A DNA stretch of 64,000 bases. Source: DAIDKA01 sp036267975. GTDB taxonomy: Bacteria > Pseudomonadota > Gammaproteobacteria > Steroidobacterales > Steroidobacteraceae. Position 1 is the stretch's first letter. The number at the start of each line of letters is the position of its first letter. The stretch lies in contig DATAVA010000064.1 of assembly GCA_036267975.1 (NCBI GenBank), positions 30,169 to 94,168 on the forward strand. The letters are read 5' to 3'. Under the pieces are notes generated by a model. That model did no database searches. It saw nothing but the letters and a program-made list of their open reading frames with translations, and was not told where the DNA came from. The translations under genes and the position numbers were made by a program. Of this stretch, positions 33,515 to 41,897 are shown one piece after another.

Positions 33515-34109
33515 GGGCACTCTCCTGCAGGCGCTTTGCCAGCGCGATGCGACCGCGCAGAATATCGGTCTTCACTTTGGCGACCGACACTTCGAGGTCG
33601 GCGGCGATCTGCTGATAGGACCGCTCTTCATAATGAAACAGCACCAGCGGAATTCGCTGTGCATCGGGCAGTCGTGCCAGTGCCGCGCGCACCCGTTCAT
33701 CGCGCTGCGCATCCGCCAGCTGCGCGAACACGGTATCGAGACGGGTGATGGCAAACTCCACCTCCGCATCGGAGGTGTCATCCTGCGCTGCAGTCACCGG
33801 CAGCAGCTCGGAGAAAAACCGCCAGCGCCGGCGGTAGCGGCTCAGATGGTTCAGTGACAATCGCAGGGTCACGGTCTTCAGCCAGCCACCGGCGCCCAAC
33901 GGTGCACGCAGATTTTCGAAGTGTTCCCAAGCCTTCAGGAATACGTCCTGAGTGATGTCCTGCGCAGTCGCATCGCTGGCGGTGAGCCGGCGGGCGGTGG
34001 CAAACACCATGTCCTGATAGTCACGCATGAACATCGTGAACTCACTGCGGTTCGCGGGCCTCGTTGGGAGTCTTTGCACTGTGAAAGCATCGCTATAGAC
34101 CCAGAACAC
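33504..34109 (-). CDS. ECF-type RNA polymerase sigma factor
   Basis: Up to 201 residues; GTG starts at 34109 and 34079 are possible and the ribosome binding site does not decide between them. Region 2: MRDYQDMVFATARRLTASDA, TAQDITQDVFLKAWEHF. Region 4: LARLPDAQRIPLVLFHYEER, SYQQIAADLEVSVAKVKTDI. Its 3' end overlaps the anti-sigma-like gene. Together with the RDD protein it forms an autoregulated-type envelope-stress operon. Confidence 0.92.
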   Translation of the reverse strand: MFWVYSDAFTVQRLPTRPANRSEFTMFMRDYQDMVFATARRLTASDATAQDITQDVFLKAWEHFENLRAPLGAGGWLKTVTLRLSLNHLSRYRRRWRFFSELLPVTAAQDDTSDAEVEFAITRLDTVFAQLADAQRDERVRAALARLPDAQRIPLVLFHYEERSYQQIAADLEVSVAKVKTDILRGRIALAKRLQESAHES

Positions 34110-34205
34110 CCGGGGGCCCGAAAAGTTGCAGCGACTCCCGACCCGCGTGTCAGCGAAGTCGGTACACTAATACCGATCAAAGACTTATGAGTTATGCGGC
34201 GGGCG

Positions 34206-36131
34206 TCATTCCCAGCCGGTGGTGGACCCGAAAGGCAGCGACGGCATGGTCGCCTCGATCTCGATGATCTTGCCGTTCCTGATCTTGAACATCTCCGGTA
34301 TCAGCGTATCGAAGGGACGGCGCGTGGCACCGGAGTACTTCAGGTAGCCGTAACCCGGGACGTCGGTGCCGGGCACCTCACCGTCCTGGTGGAACAGCAC
34401 TATGCACTGCACCACACCCCGCTCCACGTCCACCGTGTCGCAGCGGCGTGGCTGAATCTGGGTGATGTACTGCCACATGTTGCTGTTGATATTGCCGCGA
34501 CAGCCCGTATGGCCCACATCGGGCAGCGGACGGCCATTGGGACCGGGGGGACGTGCCGTCGGCACGGGCGCGGGCGCCGTGGAGCCCCCCATGGCCAAGG
34601 CCGCTGCCGGGAGCACCGCCGGGGCGGCCGTCTGCACTCCGTTCTCGACGCGGAAGCACTCATCGTCGAACGGCACCGAATCAACCAGATGATGATCCAG
34701 GGCATCGAAGTACTTGTTGGCGATGGCGATGAGCTGCGCGCGCGGCCGCTGCTCCGCGGGCTTGAGAACCTGGTTCCACAGTGGCGAGATGGCCGTGCGG
34801 TCGAATTTACCGAAGCTCAGGCCCTTACGGACGATGGCGGTCTCCAGCTCACTGATCTTCTGTGCCCGCACTTTCAGGCGACCCGAGAGCCAGATCGGAT
34901 TGCCGTTTTCCTGCATCAGGATATAGAACCCGACGTTACCGGTCTGTGGGTCGGCAATGACGAGCTTGTAGCCGTGTGGACCGGCACTGGCGGTTTGCCA
35001 CAACGCTGCGCCGAGCGGCAGCGGCTGCGCGTTTTCGGTAAAGCGCGCGTCCGCGGCGAACAGGTCCGTGCCCGGATCATGGCGCAGCAGCGCTGCCAGG
35101 TACTTGTCCACGAAGCCGAGCAGGCAATCGTGGCCGCAACCGGCTTGCTGTGCTGCGGAGACGGTCCTGGCGGGTGGCGCGGAGCGCCGCGCCTGGTCCC
35201 AGCCGGACTTCATGCCGTAGGGAACGTCAACCAGGACGGCTTCGATCTGGCGGATCTGACCCCTATCGATTTTGAAGAGTTCACCGATCTCAAAGCTCTT
35301 GGGGCGGCGATAGTCGGCGGGGACCGCAACATCCTTGCCGTCCAATCTGAAGCTGGCGACCGTGCCCTTGTGGTCAAAGAATACTTGCGCGTAGACCAGG
35401 CCACGTTCCACATCGACGATGGGATAACGCCGGTCGCGAACCTTGGTGACGATCACCGAGAAACCCGTGTCGAACTGCGCCTTGCAGCCCAGCCTTTGCA
35501 TGGCCGAAGCCTTCGGATCGGCGGAATTGGCCGTCACGTTGCCGTCTTCGCGGCGCTGGCACTGCGGATCAAAGCGCACATTGCGCGCGGAGTGGTCGGT
35601 ATCCAGACCCGTAAAATAACTGTCCGCGATGCGGATCATCTCCTCACGCGAGACCCGGTCGGCGGTTTTCAGATCCGTCAGCAGCACCGGGTTGGGCGTT
35701 GCAAATCCATCGGCCTTGGCGAAGGGTGTATTGCGCGCCACGATGGTCTGCGCCTCCGTCACCTGGCCTTTCACCACCTTCAGGCGCAGCGCGACCGGCA
35801 CGGGGGAATCGTTTTCCATAAGCTGACCGATGAACCCGACCGCGCCTTGCTGCGGATCGCAGAAGTACAGCCGGAACTTCGCGTCGGCCGCAGCCGTTTT
35901 CCACAGGCCATGCTCGGTGCCGAGTGTCTGACCGTTCTCGGTGATCCGCACGGTTCTGGCAAGCGGGGCTTTGCTTGGATCATGCGCCACCAGCGCTGAC
36001 AGATACCGATCGGCGATGTTCTGCAGACATGTGCGATCGCACGAGTCATCGGCGCGTGCCGTGGGGAGCGCGAGTGCGACCACGACGGCCAGCAGCGCCA
36101 GGCCGACACCACGGTTTGACAGCATGTTCAT
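34206..36131 (-). CDS. Secreted protein with tandem DUF8021/NTF2-like domains
   Basis: 641 residues from ATG 36131 with GAGGGGGAAA upstream; signal peptide to ALPTARAD. Two related ~300-residue halves, each with CDRTCLQNIADRYLSALVAH-like then RITENGQTL... opening and a LWKTA/LWQTA motif, a DPQQGAVGF/DPQTGNVGF turn and RLKV. This is the DUF8021 pattern (NTF2-like, SnoaL-like folds). The second half alone has the DFDDECFRVENG-like Cys/ENG segment (VPFDDECFRVENG) and VDVERGVVQC. Ends leave few bases to the sigma leader. Probably binds or isomerises a small hydrophobic ligand; substrate unknown. Confidence 0.8.
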   Translation of the reverse strand: MNMLSNRGVGLALLAVVVALALPTARADDSCDRTCLQNIADRYLSALVAHDPSKAPLARTVRITENGQTLGTEHGLWKTAAADAKFRLYFCDPQQGAVGFIGQLMENDSPVPVALRLKVVKGQVTEAQTIVARNTPFAKADGFATPNPVLLTDLKTADRVSREEMIRIADSYFTGLDTDHSARNVRFDPQCQRREDGNVTANSADPKASAMQRLGCKAQFDTGFSVIVTKVRDRRYPIVDVERGLVYAQVFFDHKGTVASFRLDGKDVAVPADYRRPKSFEIGELFKIDRGQIRQIEAVLVDVPYGMKSGWDQARRSAPPARTVSAAQQAGCGHDCLLGFVDKYLAALLRHDPGTDLFAADARFTENAQPLPLGAALWQTASAGPHGYKLVIADPQTGNVGFYILMQENGNPIWLSGRLKVRAQKISELETAIVRKGLSFGKFDRTAISPLWNQVLKPAEQRPRAQLIAIANKYFDALDHHLVDSVPFDDECFRVENGVQTAAPAVLPAAALAMGGSTAPAPVPTARPPGPNGRPLPDVGHTGCRGNINSNMWQYITQIQPRRCDTVDVERGVVQCIVLFHQDGEVPGTDVPGYGYLKYSGATRRPFDTLIPEMFKIRNGKIIEIEATMPSLPFGSTTGWE

Positions 36132-36193
36132 TTTCCCCCTCAAATGCCCCGTCAGCAACTGGGCAGGCCGCGCTTGTGCCGCGCAGTCTTGAT

Positions 36194-36637
36194 TCAGTGC
36201 GCTGCGGATGCGTCGGCCGGCGGTGGAGTGATCTGCGGCACATTGATCGGGCCGCCACCGGCACGCGTCGGATCGCCCAGGATCTTGCCGTCGGGCAAGG
36301 TGACCGCGACGAACAATCCGCCCTTGGAGCCGTCGCGCAGCGGATTGATGACCACGACGACCTTGTCGCCCGGCTTCATCTGCTTGGACTTCCAGCCCTG
36401 GCGCTTGAGATTATTCGGGCTGTTGAGTTCGACCTTCCACAGATCGAGGCTGCCGGTCGCATTGGGAACATCGATATCGATGAAGGCATGCGGGTTGGTC
36501 CACTGGAAGTCATGGACCGTGCCCTTCAGCGGCAGGTTCTTGCTCTGGTCGAACATGGCAAAGGAGTGATGCGCGGCCGCCACGCTGCCGTAGGCGACCA
36601 TCAGCAGTGCAAGGCATCCGGTTATTTTGTGTCTCAT
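36194..36637 (-). CDS. DUF6152 family periplasmic protein
   Basis: 147 residues from ATG 36637, with GGAGCC upstream. Signal peptide to about SVAAAHH, then the DUF6152 core HHSFAMFDQSKNLPLKGTVH, WTNPHAFIDIDVP, ELNSPNNLKRQGWKSKQMKP, GDKVVVVINPLRDGSKGG. Family members are small secreted beta proteins that usually neighbour quinoproteins or the 'GHSIGHWEG' family, as here. Divergent from the 36764 gene; 62 bases upstream of the DUF8021 tandem gene, so likely co-transcribed with it. Confidence 0.88.
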   Translation of the reverse strand: MRHKITGCLALLMVAYGSVAAAHHSFAMFDQSKNLPLKGTVHDFQWTNPHAFIDIDVPNATGSLDLWKVELNSPNNLKRQGWKSKQMKPGDKVVVVINPLRDGSKGGLFVAVTLPDGKILGDPTRAGGGPINVPQITPPPADASAAH

Positions 36638-36763
36638 GGCTCTTGGCTCCGCATTCAAGCTCATCGGCCAATGATGACATGACCAGGGCACGTTCGTCCT
36701 GATTCGACTTATACTCGCGGCCGAACTGCGGCGATGGGCACCGCGGCATTGAGGGTGAAACCG

Positions 36764-37543
36764 ATGAGCATGCGCACTTTGTTGGTGGCGACATCCCTGG
36801 CGCTGGCGATGCAGGCCGCGGTTCCGGGCGCGATGGCAGCGGATCCACCAGGTGGTGGCGGTCCGCCGGCGGCCTATCCGAAGGGGCATTACGCCGAGCT
36901 GAACCGGTTGCCCGACTGGGGCGGGGTGTGGACTTTCAATTTCCGGCCCCTTCCCGGCGTCACGCGCGAAGCGCCGGCCCTGAAGGGCAAGTACCTGGAG
37001 AGCTACCAGGCCTGGCAGAAGATCGCCAATGAGAATCACGGCGAAGTGCCGCACAACGGCTCCTACTGCCGCCCGCCGGGCATGCCCGGCATCATGATGG
37101 TCGGCCAGTACCCCATCGAATTTCTGTTCACGCCCGGTCGCGTGACCACCCATCACGAGGCCTGGATGCAGATGCGCAGCATCTGGACCGACGGTCGCAA
37201 GCACCCGGATGATTGGGATCCCACGTTCTACGGCCACTCGATCGGGCATTGGGAAGGCTCGACCCTGGTCGTCGACACGGTCGGGATCAAGACCGTCACC
37301 GAGCTGCGCAACGGCATGCCGCACTCGGACCAGCTGCATGTCATCGAGCATATCCATCTGGCGCCGCAGGACCCGAACACGCTCATTGACGACATGATGG
37401 TCGAGGACCCGCTGGCGCTGGCGAAGCCCTGGCACACCGTCCTCAGCTATACGCGCGCCCGTGATCAGGACCTGCTGGAGTTCATCTGCGCCGAGAATGA
37501 CCGCAATCCGGTGGATGCCGCAGGCCATACCGGTCTGGAATAG
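36764..37543 (+). CDS. Secreted protein of the 'GHSIGHWEG' family, associated with DUF6152
   Basis: 259 residues from ATG 36764 (GAGGG upstream; ATG 36770 also possible). Signal peptide to PGAMAADP. Conserved features are SYCRPPGMPGIMM, PIEFLFTPGRVTTHHEAWMQ, GHSIGHWEGSTLVVDTVGI and HVIEHIHLAPQDPNTLIDDM. This family regularly accompanies DUF6152 and PQQ enzymes. No catalytic assignment; His-rich strands suggest metal or ligand binding. The PQQ dehydrogenase gene starts 26 bases downstream, so they are probably one transcript. Confidence 0.82.
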   Translation: MSMRTLLVATSLALAMQAAVPGAMAADPPGGGGPPAAYPKGHYAELNRLPDWGGVWTFNFRPLPGVTREAPALKGKYLESYQAWQKIANENHGEVPHNGSYCRPPGMPGIMMVGQYPIEFLFTPGRVTTHHEAWMQMRSIWTDGRKHPDDWDPTFYGHSIGHWEGSTLVVDTVGIKTVTELRNGMPHSDQLHVIEHIHLAPQDPNTLIDDMMVEDPLALAKPWHTVLSYTRARDQDLLEFICAENDRNPVDAAGHTGLE

Positions 37544-37569
37544 AGTTTGGAATCAGCGAGGGGGGATTG

Positions 37570-39681
37570 ATGCGCAAGGGAATTTTACAGAAGGGTGTGA
37601 CGGTGGGCGTGCTCGCGGGCCTCACCATCTCGGCGGCCATGGCCCAGACGAGCGCGGCGCCGGCGATCACCGCCGCGCCGGCCTTCAGTGCCGCGCAGCT
37701 GCTGGCGCCGCCCGCGGCAAACTGGATCACGAATGGCGGCAGCATTTTCAACCAGCGCTATTCGCCCCTCAAGCAGATCAACCGCGACAACGTCGCGGGC
37801 CTGAAGGCCCTGTGGCGTACGAGCATGGGTTCGGGCATGAACCCCGGCAACTCGGGCCAGGCCCAGATCCTTGAGTACGACGGCACTCTTTTCGTATCCA
37901 ACGGTGCCAACGACGTGTTCGCCATCGACGTGGAGAGCGGACAGATCCTGTGGAGCTACCGTGGCAATCCAGACCCGAAGGCCGGTACGCCGATCGGTCG
38001 TTCGAACCGTGGCGTCGCATTGGGGGATGGCCTGGTATTTGTCGGGCAGCTGGATGCGAAGCTGGTCGCGCTGGATCAGCGTACCGGCAAGGTGGCCTGG
38101 TCCGTGCAGGTTGAGCCGTGGCAGAACGGCTTCAGCATCACCGCCGCTCCGCTGTACTACGACGGCATGGTCATCCAGGGTCTGAGCGGCGGCGAAATGG
38201 GCGTACGCGGGCGGATCAAAGCCTACGACGCCAAGACCGGCGCGCCACGCTGGACCTTCTACACGATTCCGGGACCCGGCGAGATCGGTCATGAGACCTG
38301 GCCGCAGCAGGGGGACGCCTGGCAGCACGGTGGCGCGGCGGTGTGGCAGACGCCGACCGTGGATCCGGAACTGGGTCTGATCTATTTTTCAACCGGCAAT
38401 CCGGGACCGAATCTGTTCGGCGCCGTGCGACCCGGTGCCAACCTCTTTACGGTCTCGATCGTGGCGCTGGAGGCGAAGACCGGCAAATACCGCTGGCACT
38501 TCCAGCAGATCCATCACGACATCTGGGACTATGACTCGCCGAACCCCACCGTGCTCTTTGACACGACGATCAAGGGACGCAAGGTCAAAGGCCTGGTGGA
38601 GGTCTCGAAGACCGGATGGGCTTATATCCTCGACCGTGTGACGGGCAAACCGCTCCTCGGCATCGACGAGCGGCCCGTGCCGCAGGAGGCGCGGCAGGCG
38701 ACCGCGGCGACGCAGCCGTATCCGCGCGGAGATGCGATCGTGCCGCAGCAGATCGACATCGTGCCCGAGGGCGCCGATCTGCTGCCCGGCACCGGTGAGA
38801 TCAAGAATCACGGCCGGATTTTCACGCCATACTTCACTGATCAGATCATGGTCAAGCCGGCAACCATGGGGGGCGCCAACTGGCCGCCCAGCTCCTACGA
38901 TCCGACCACGCATACCCTGTATGTGTGTGCCACCGACCGCATCAGCACCTTCAAGGCGCTCGCGGATCCGGGCAAGCCCGGCCCCAACAAGGTCTACATG
39001 GGTGGCTCCTTCGGGCAGGCGGAGGCCAATGATCGCGGCATATTCGCGGCCCTGGATGTCACCACCAACAAGCTGCTATGGCGGCAAAGCTGGCGCGAGA
39101 TCTGCTACAGCGGCTCCATCGTGACTGCCGGTGGCTTGCTGTTTGTCGGCCGCTCGGATGGGCGGCTGACCGCGCTCAGTTCCCAGAACGGCGCCAAGCT
39201 TTGGGAATTCATGACCGACGCAGGCGTGAATACGACCGCAACGACCTTCGAGTACCACGGCAAGCAGTACGTCGTGGTGCATGCCGGCGGCGGCGTGTTC
39301 GCCAACGGCAAGCGCGGTGATGGCATCTGGATGTTCTCACTGGATGGCAAGATTCCCTCGCTCGCATCGGGCGGGGCGCCGGCGGGGCGCAACGGCGGCG
39401 GGCCGCCGCGGGCCGCCGCGCTGCCGGTCGTCACCCGTCCGGCGAACGCCGAGCATGGCGCTGATATCTACCGTGCGGCCTGTGTTCCGTGTCACGGCGC
39501 AACCGGCAGTGGTGGCCAGGGCGGCGGCCCGTCCCTCATCAAGGGACAGAGCCACGATGCCATCCTGGAAACGGCGAGTGCCGGCAAGAACAACATGCCG
39601 GCGTTCAAGTCGATCTACTCGGCGGACGAACTCAACGACGTCACCGCGTACATCCAAACGACGCTGCAGAGCGCGAAGTGA
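37570..39681 (+). CDS. PQQ-dependent quinohaemoprotein dehydrogenase lacking the vicinal Cys pair
   Basis: 703 residues from ATG 37570 with GGGGGG upstream. Signal peptide to SAAMAQT. Propeller blades are clear (NQRYSPLKQINRDNVAGLKA, FAIDVESGQILWSY, GWAYILDRVTGKPLLGIDER), with IWDYDSPNPTVLFD at the catalytic-Asp position and a C-terminal cytochrome c (CVPCH, Cys638-His642). Where most family members and both other copies in this window carry adjacent Cys over PQQ, this protein reads PKAGTPIGRSNRGVALGDG, with no Cys. Convergent with its paralogue, one base between the stop codons. Confidence 0.92.
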   Translation: MRKGILQKGVTVGVLAGLTISAAMAQTSAAPAITAAPAFSAAQLLAPPAANWITNGGSIFNQRYSPLKQINRDNVAGLKALWRTSMGSGMNPGNSGQAQILEYDGTLFVSNGANDVFAIDVESGQILWSYRGNPDPKAGTPIGRSNRGVALGDGLVFVGQLDAKLVALDQRTGKVAWSVQVEPWQNGFSITAAPLYYDGMVIQGLSGGEMGVRGRIKAYDAKTGAPRWTFYTIPGPGEIGHETWPQQGDAWQHGGAAVWQTPTVDPELGLIYFSTGNPGPNLFGAVRPGANLFTVSIVALEAKTGKYRWHFQQIHHDIWDYDSPNPTVLFDTTIKGRKVKGLVEVSKTGWAYILDRVTGKPLLGIDERPVPQEARQATAATQPYPRGDAIVPQQIDIVPEGADLLPGTGEIKNHGRIFTPYFTDQIMVKPATMGGANWPPSSYDPTTHTLYVCATDRISTFKALADPGKPGPNKVYMGGSFGQAEANDRGIFAALDVTTNKLLWRQSWREICYSGSIVTAGGLLFVGRSDGRLTALSSQNGAKLWEFMTDAGVNTTATTFEYHGKQYVVVHAGGGVFANGKRGDGIWMFSLDGKIPSLASGGAPAGRNGGGPPRAAALPVVTRPANAEHGADIYRAACVPCHGATGSGGQGGGPSLIKGQSHDAILETASAGKNNMPAFKSIYSADELNDVTAYIQTTLQSAK

Positions 39682-39682
39682 C

Positions 39683-41779
39683 CTAAGGCGGCGCCGGATT
39701 CGGTGCAGCGACCTGCAGGACGTAGGCGGTCACATCCTGCAGCTGATCCGGCGACAGCGCCGCACCGAAGGCCGGCATGTCATTGCGGCCCCTCGTGAGG
39801 ACGTTCGCAATGGCATCGGGGGTGAGCGCGCGCGTGAGCTTGGCCCCGCCGTGAATGCCGCCCAGTCCGGTCGGTCCGTGACACACCACGCACGTGGTCG
39901 TGTAGATGTCCTTGCCCTTGGCCAGGTCCGCGGCCTGCACCGGCCCGGCTGCGGCCGCCGCGCCTGCGGCGGTGGGCCGGGGGGCAGCGGCCGGATCCGC
40001 CGATCCGCGCGGCAGGGAATTGAGCTTGCCATCGAGCGAGAACAGCCACATCCCATCGCTGCGCTTGCTGCCGCCCAGCGCCGTGCCACCGGCCAGCACC
40101 ACCACGTAGCCCTTGCCGTTGCGCTCGAAGACACTCGCCGGGGCATTCACGCCGCCGTCGGTCTGGAACTCCCACAGTTTCTTCCCCGTGGTCTTGTCCA
40201 GCGCCGTCAGGCGACCGTCATTGCGGCCGATGAACAGCAGGCCGCCATGGGTGACCACCGAGCCGCTGTAGCACGAATCCACCCATTGCTGGCGCCATAC
40301 GATGCGGTTGGTGGTCATGTCCAACGCCGCCAGCACGCCGCGCCGCGGCGCCGCCAAACGCTCCACCACGCTGCCTGAATACAGCGCGCCCGGCTCGACC
40401 GGATAGTTCGGATCGCCACCGGTGGCGCCCCACATCGAATCCTGGGCGCAGATGTACAGCAGGTGCGTCTGCGGATCGTAGGAGCTGGGCGGCCAGTTGA
40501 CGGCGGCCAGGGGCTTCCAGATCGCCGGGTGCTTGGCGAAGGGGGTGAAGATGCGGCCTTCGTTGATGAGGTCGAAACCCTCGGGCGCGATGTCGATGTA
40601 CTGTGGTACGACGGCATCGCCGCTCGGGAAGGGCTGCGTCGGCGAGGTGTTCTGCTGCGCCAACTGCATCACGGGTGTTTCCTTCATCCCCAGCAGCGGC
40701 TTGCCCGTGACGCGGTCGAGAATGTAGGCCCAGCCGGTCTTCCCCGCCTCAACGAGTGCCTTGCGCATGTGGCCCCCGTAAGGGGCGTCGAAGAGTACGA
40801 CCGGATTGGGCGCGTCGTAGTCCCAGATGTCGTGATGGACTTCCTGGAAGTGCCAGCGGTATTTGCCGGTCTTCACCGCCAGCGCCACGATGCTGACGCT
40901 GAACAGATTGTTGCCCTTGCGGATGGCCCCGTTGAGCACCGGTCCGGGATTCGCCGTCGAGAAATAGATCAGGCCCAGCTCCGGGTCGATCGCGGGGGTC
41001 TGCCAGATCGCGGCCCCGCCGTGCTTCCACACATCACTGTCGGCGGGCCACGTGTCGTGGCCGAACTCGCCGGGTCCCGGCACGGTGTAGAAGGTCCAGC
41101 GCAGTGCGCCGGTACTGGCGTCATACGCCTTGATGCGTCCGCGGGTACCCATGTCGCTGCCGGCAAAACCGGTGATGACCAGACCATCGTAATAGAGCGG
41201 GGCGCTCGCGATCACGTAGCCTTGCGCGGGGTTTTCGGCCTGGATTGACCAGACCACCTTGCCGGTGTGCTGGTCCAGGGCAATCAGTCGCGCGTCGAGT
41301 TCCCCGACGAACACCTTGCCGTCGCCCAGCGCGACGCCGCGACCCGGCCACGAACAGCACGGTCGCGCAACCTTCGGATCGACGTTCGCCTTGAACTCCC
41401 ACTTGACGCGGCCGCTGTTCAAGTCGACTGCGAAAGCGTCACCGTCGCCGGTCATGATGTAGACCGAATCGCCGTACACGATGGGCTGGGCCTGATTGCC
41501 GGCCCGGGGGCTCACGCCGGAGCCGTTCAAGGATGCGCGCCAGTTGGCCTTCAGGCCGCTGACGTTGCTGCGATTGAGGCTGTCGATCGGCGAATAGCGC
41601 TGGTTCGAGAGACTGCCGCCATTGGTGATCCAGTCACTTGTTGGCGCGGCGACAAGCTGCTGTGCCGAAAATGCAGGAGCGTCTTGGGATCCCGAATCCG
41701 CCACCGGCGCCTGTGCCACTGCACCGTGTACCAGGAAAAACAAGGATGCGGTAACGGTCAGGCGTGAAATCGGGTGCAT
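39683..41779 (-). CDS. PQQ-dependent quinohaemoprotein dehydrogenase with cytochrome c domain
   Basis: 698 residues. Signal peptide to VAQAPV. It is a close paralogue of the 37570 gene, same length and layout: NQRYSPIDSLNRSNVSGLKA, vicinal pair Cys141-Cys142 (ARPCCSWPGRGVALGDG), IWDYDAPNPVVLFDA, GWAYILDRVTGKPLLGMKE, and a C-terminal cytochrome c with CVVCH (Cys630-His634). Expected periplasmic oxidation of an alcohol or aldehyde with electron transfer through haem. It is tail-to-tail with the paralogue and divergent from the carotenoid oxygenase gene, with 118 bases between the starts. Confidence 0.93.
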   Translation of the reverse strand: MHPISRLTVTASLFFLVHGAVAQAPVADSGSQDAPAFSAQQLVAAPTSDWITNGGSLSNQRYSPIDSLNRSNVSGLKANWRASLNGSGVSPRAGNQAQPIVYGDSVYIMTGDGDAFAVDLNSGRVKWEFKANVDPKVARPCCSWPGRGVALGDGKVFVGELDARLIALDQHTGKVVWSIQAENPAQGYVIASAPLYYDGLVITGFAGSDMGTRGRIKAYDASTGALRWTFYTVPGPGEFGHDTWPADSDVWKHGGAAIWQTPAIDPELGLIYFSTANPGPVLNGAIRKGNNLFSVSIVALAVKTGKYRWHFQEVHHDIWDYDAPNPVVLFDAPYGGHMRKALVEAGKTGWAYILDRVTGKPLLGMKETPVMQLAQQNTSPTQPFPSGDAVVPQYIDIAPEGFDLINEGRIFTPFAKHPAIWKPLAAVNWPPSSYDPQTHLLYICAQDSMWGATGGDPNYPVEPGALYSGSVVERLAAPRRGVLAALDMTTNRIVWRQQWVDSCYSGSVVTHGGLLFIGRNDGRLTALDKTTGKKLWEFQTDGGVNAPASVFERNGKGYVVVLAGGTALGGSKRSDGMWLFSLDGKLNSLPRGSADPAAAPRPTAAGAAAAAGPVQAADLAKGKDIYTTTCVVCHGPTGLGGIHGGAKLTRALTPDAIANVLTRGRNDMPAFGAALSPDQLQDVTAYVLQVAAPNPAPP

Positions 41780-41897
41780 GCGAGTCCTGGCACGCGGTAG
41801 AGCGTGGGCGTGAGTGGAAAATGCCGGCGCCGACTCTAACGAAAGTCAGTTGAGTTATCATCCGTGGCCTGCGACCCATCATTCGTGGAGTACCGCC

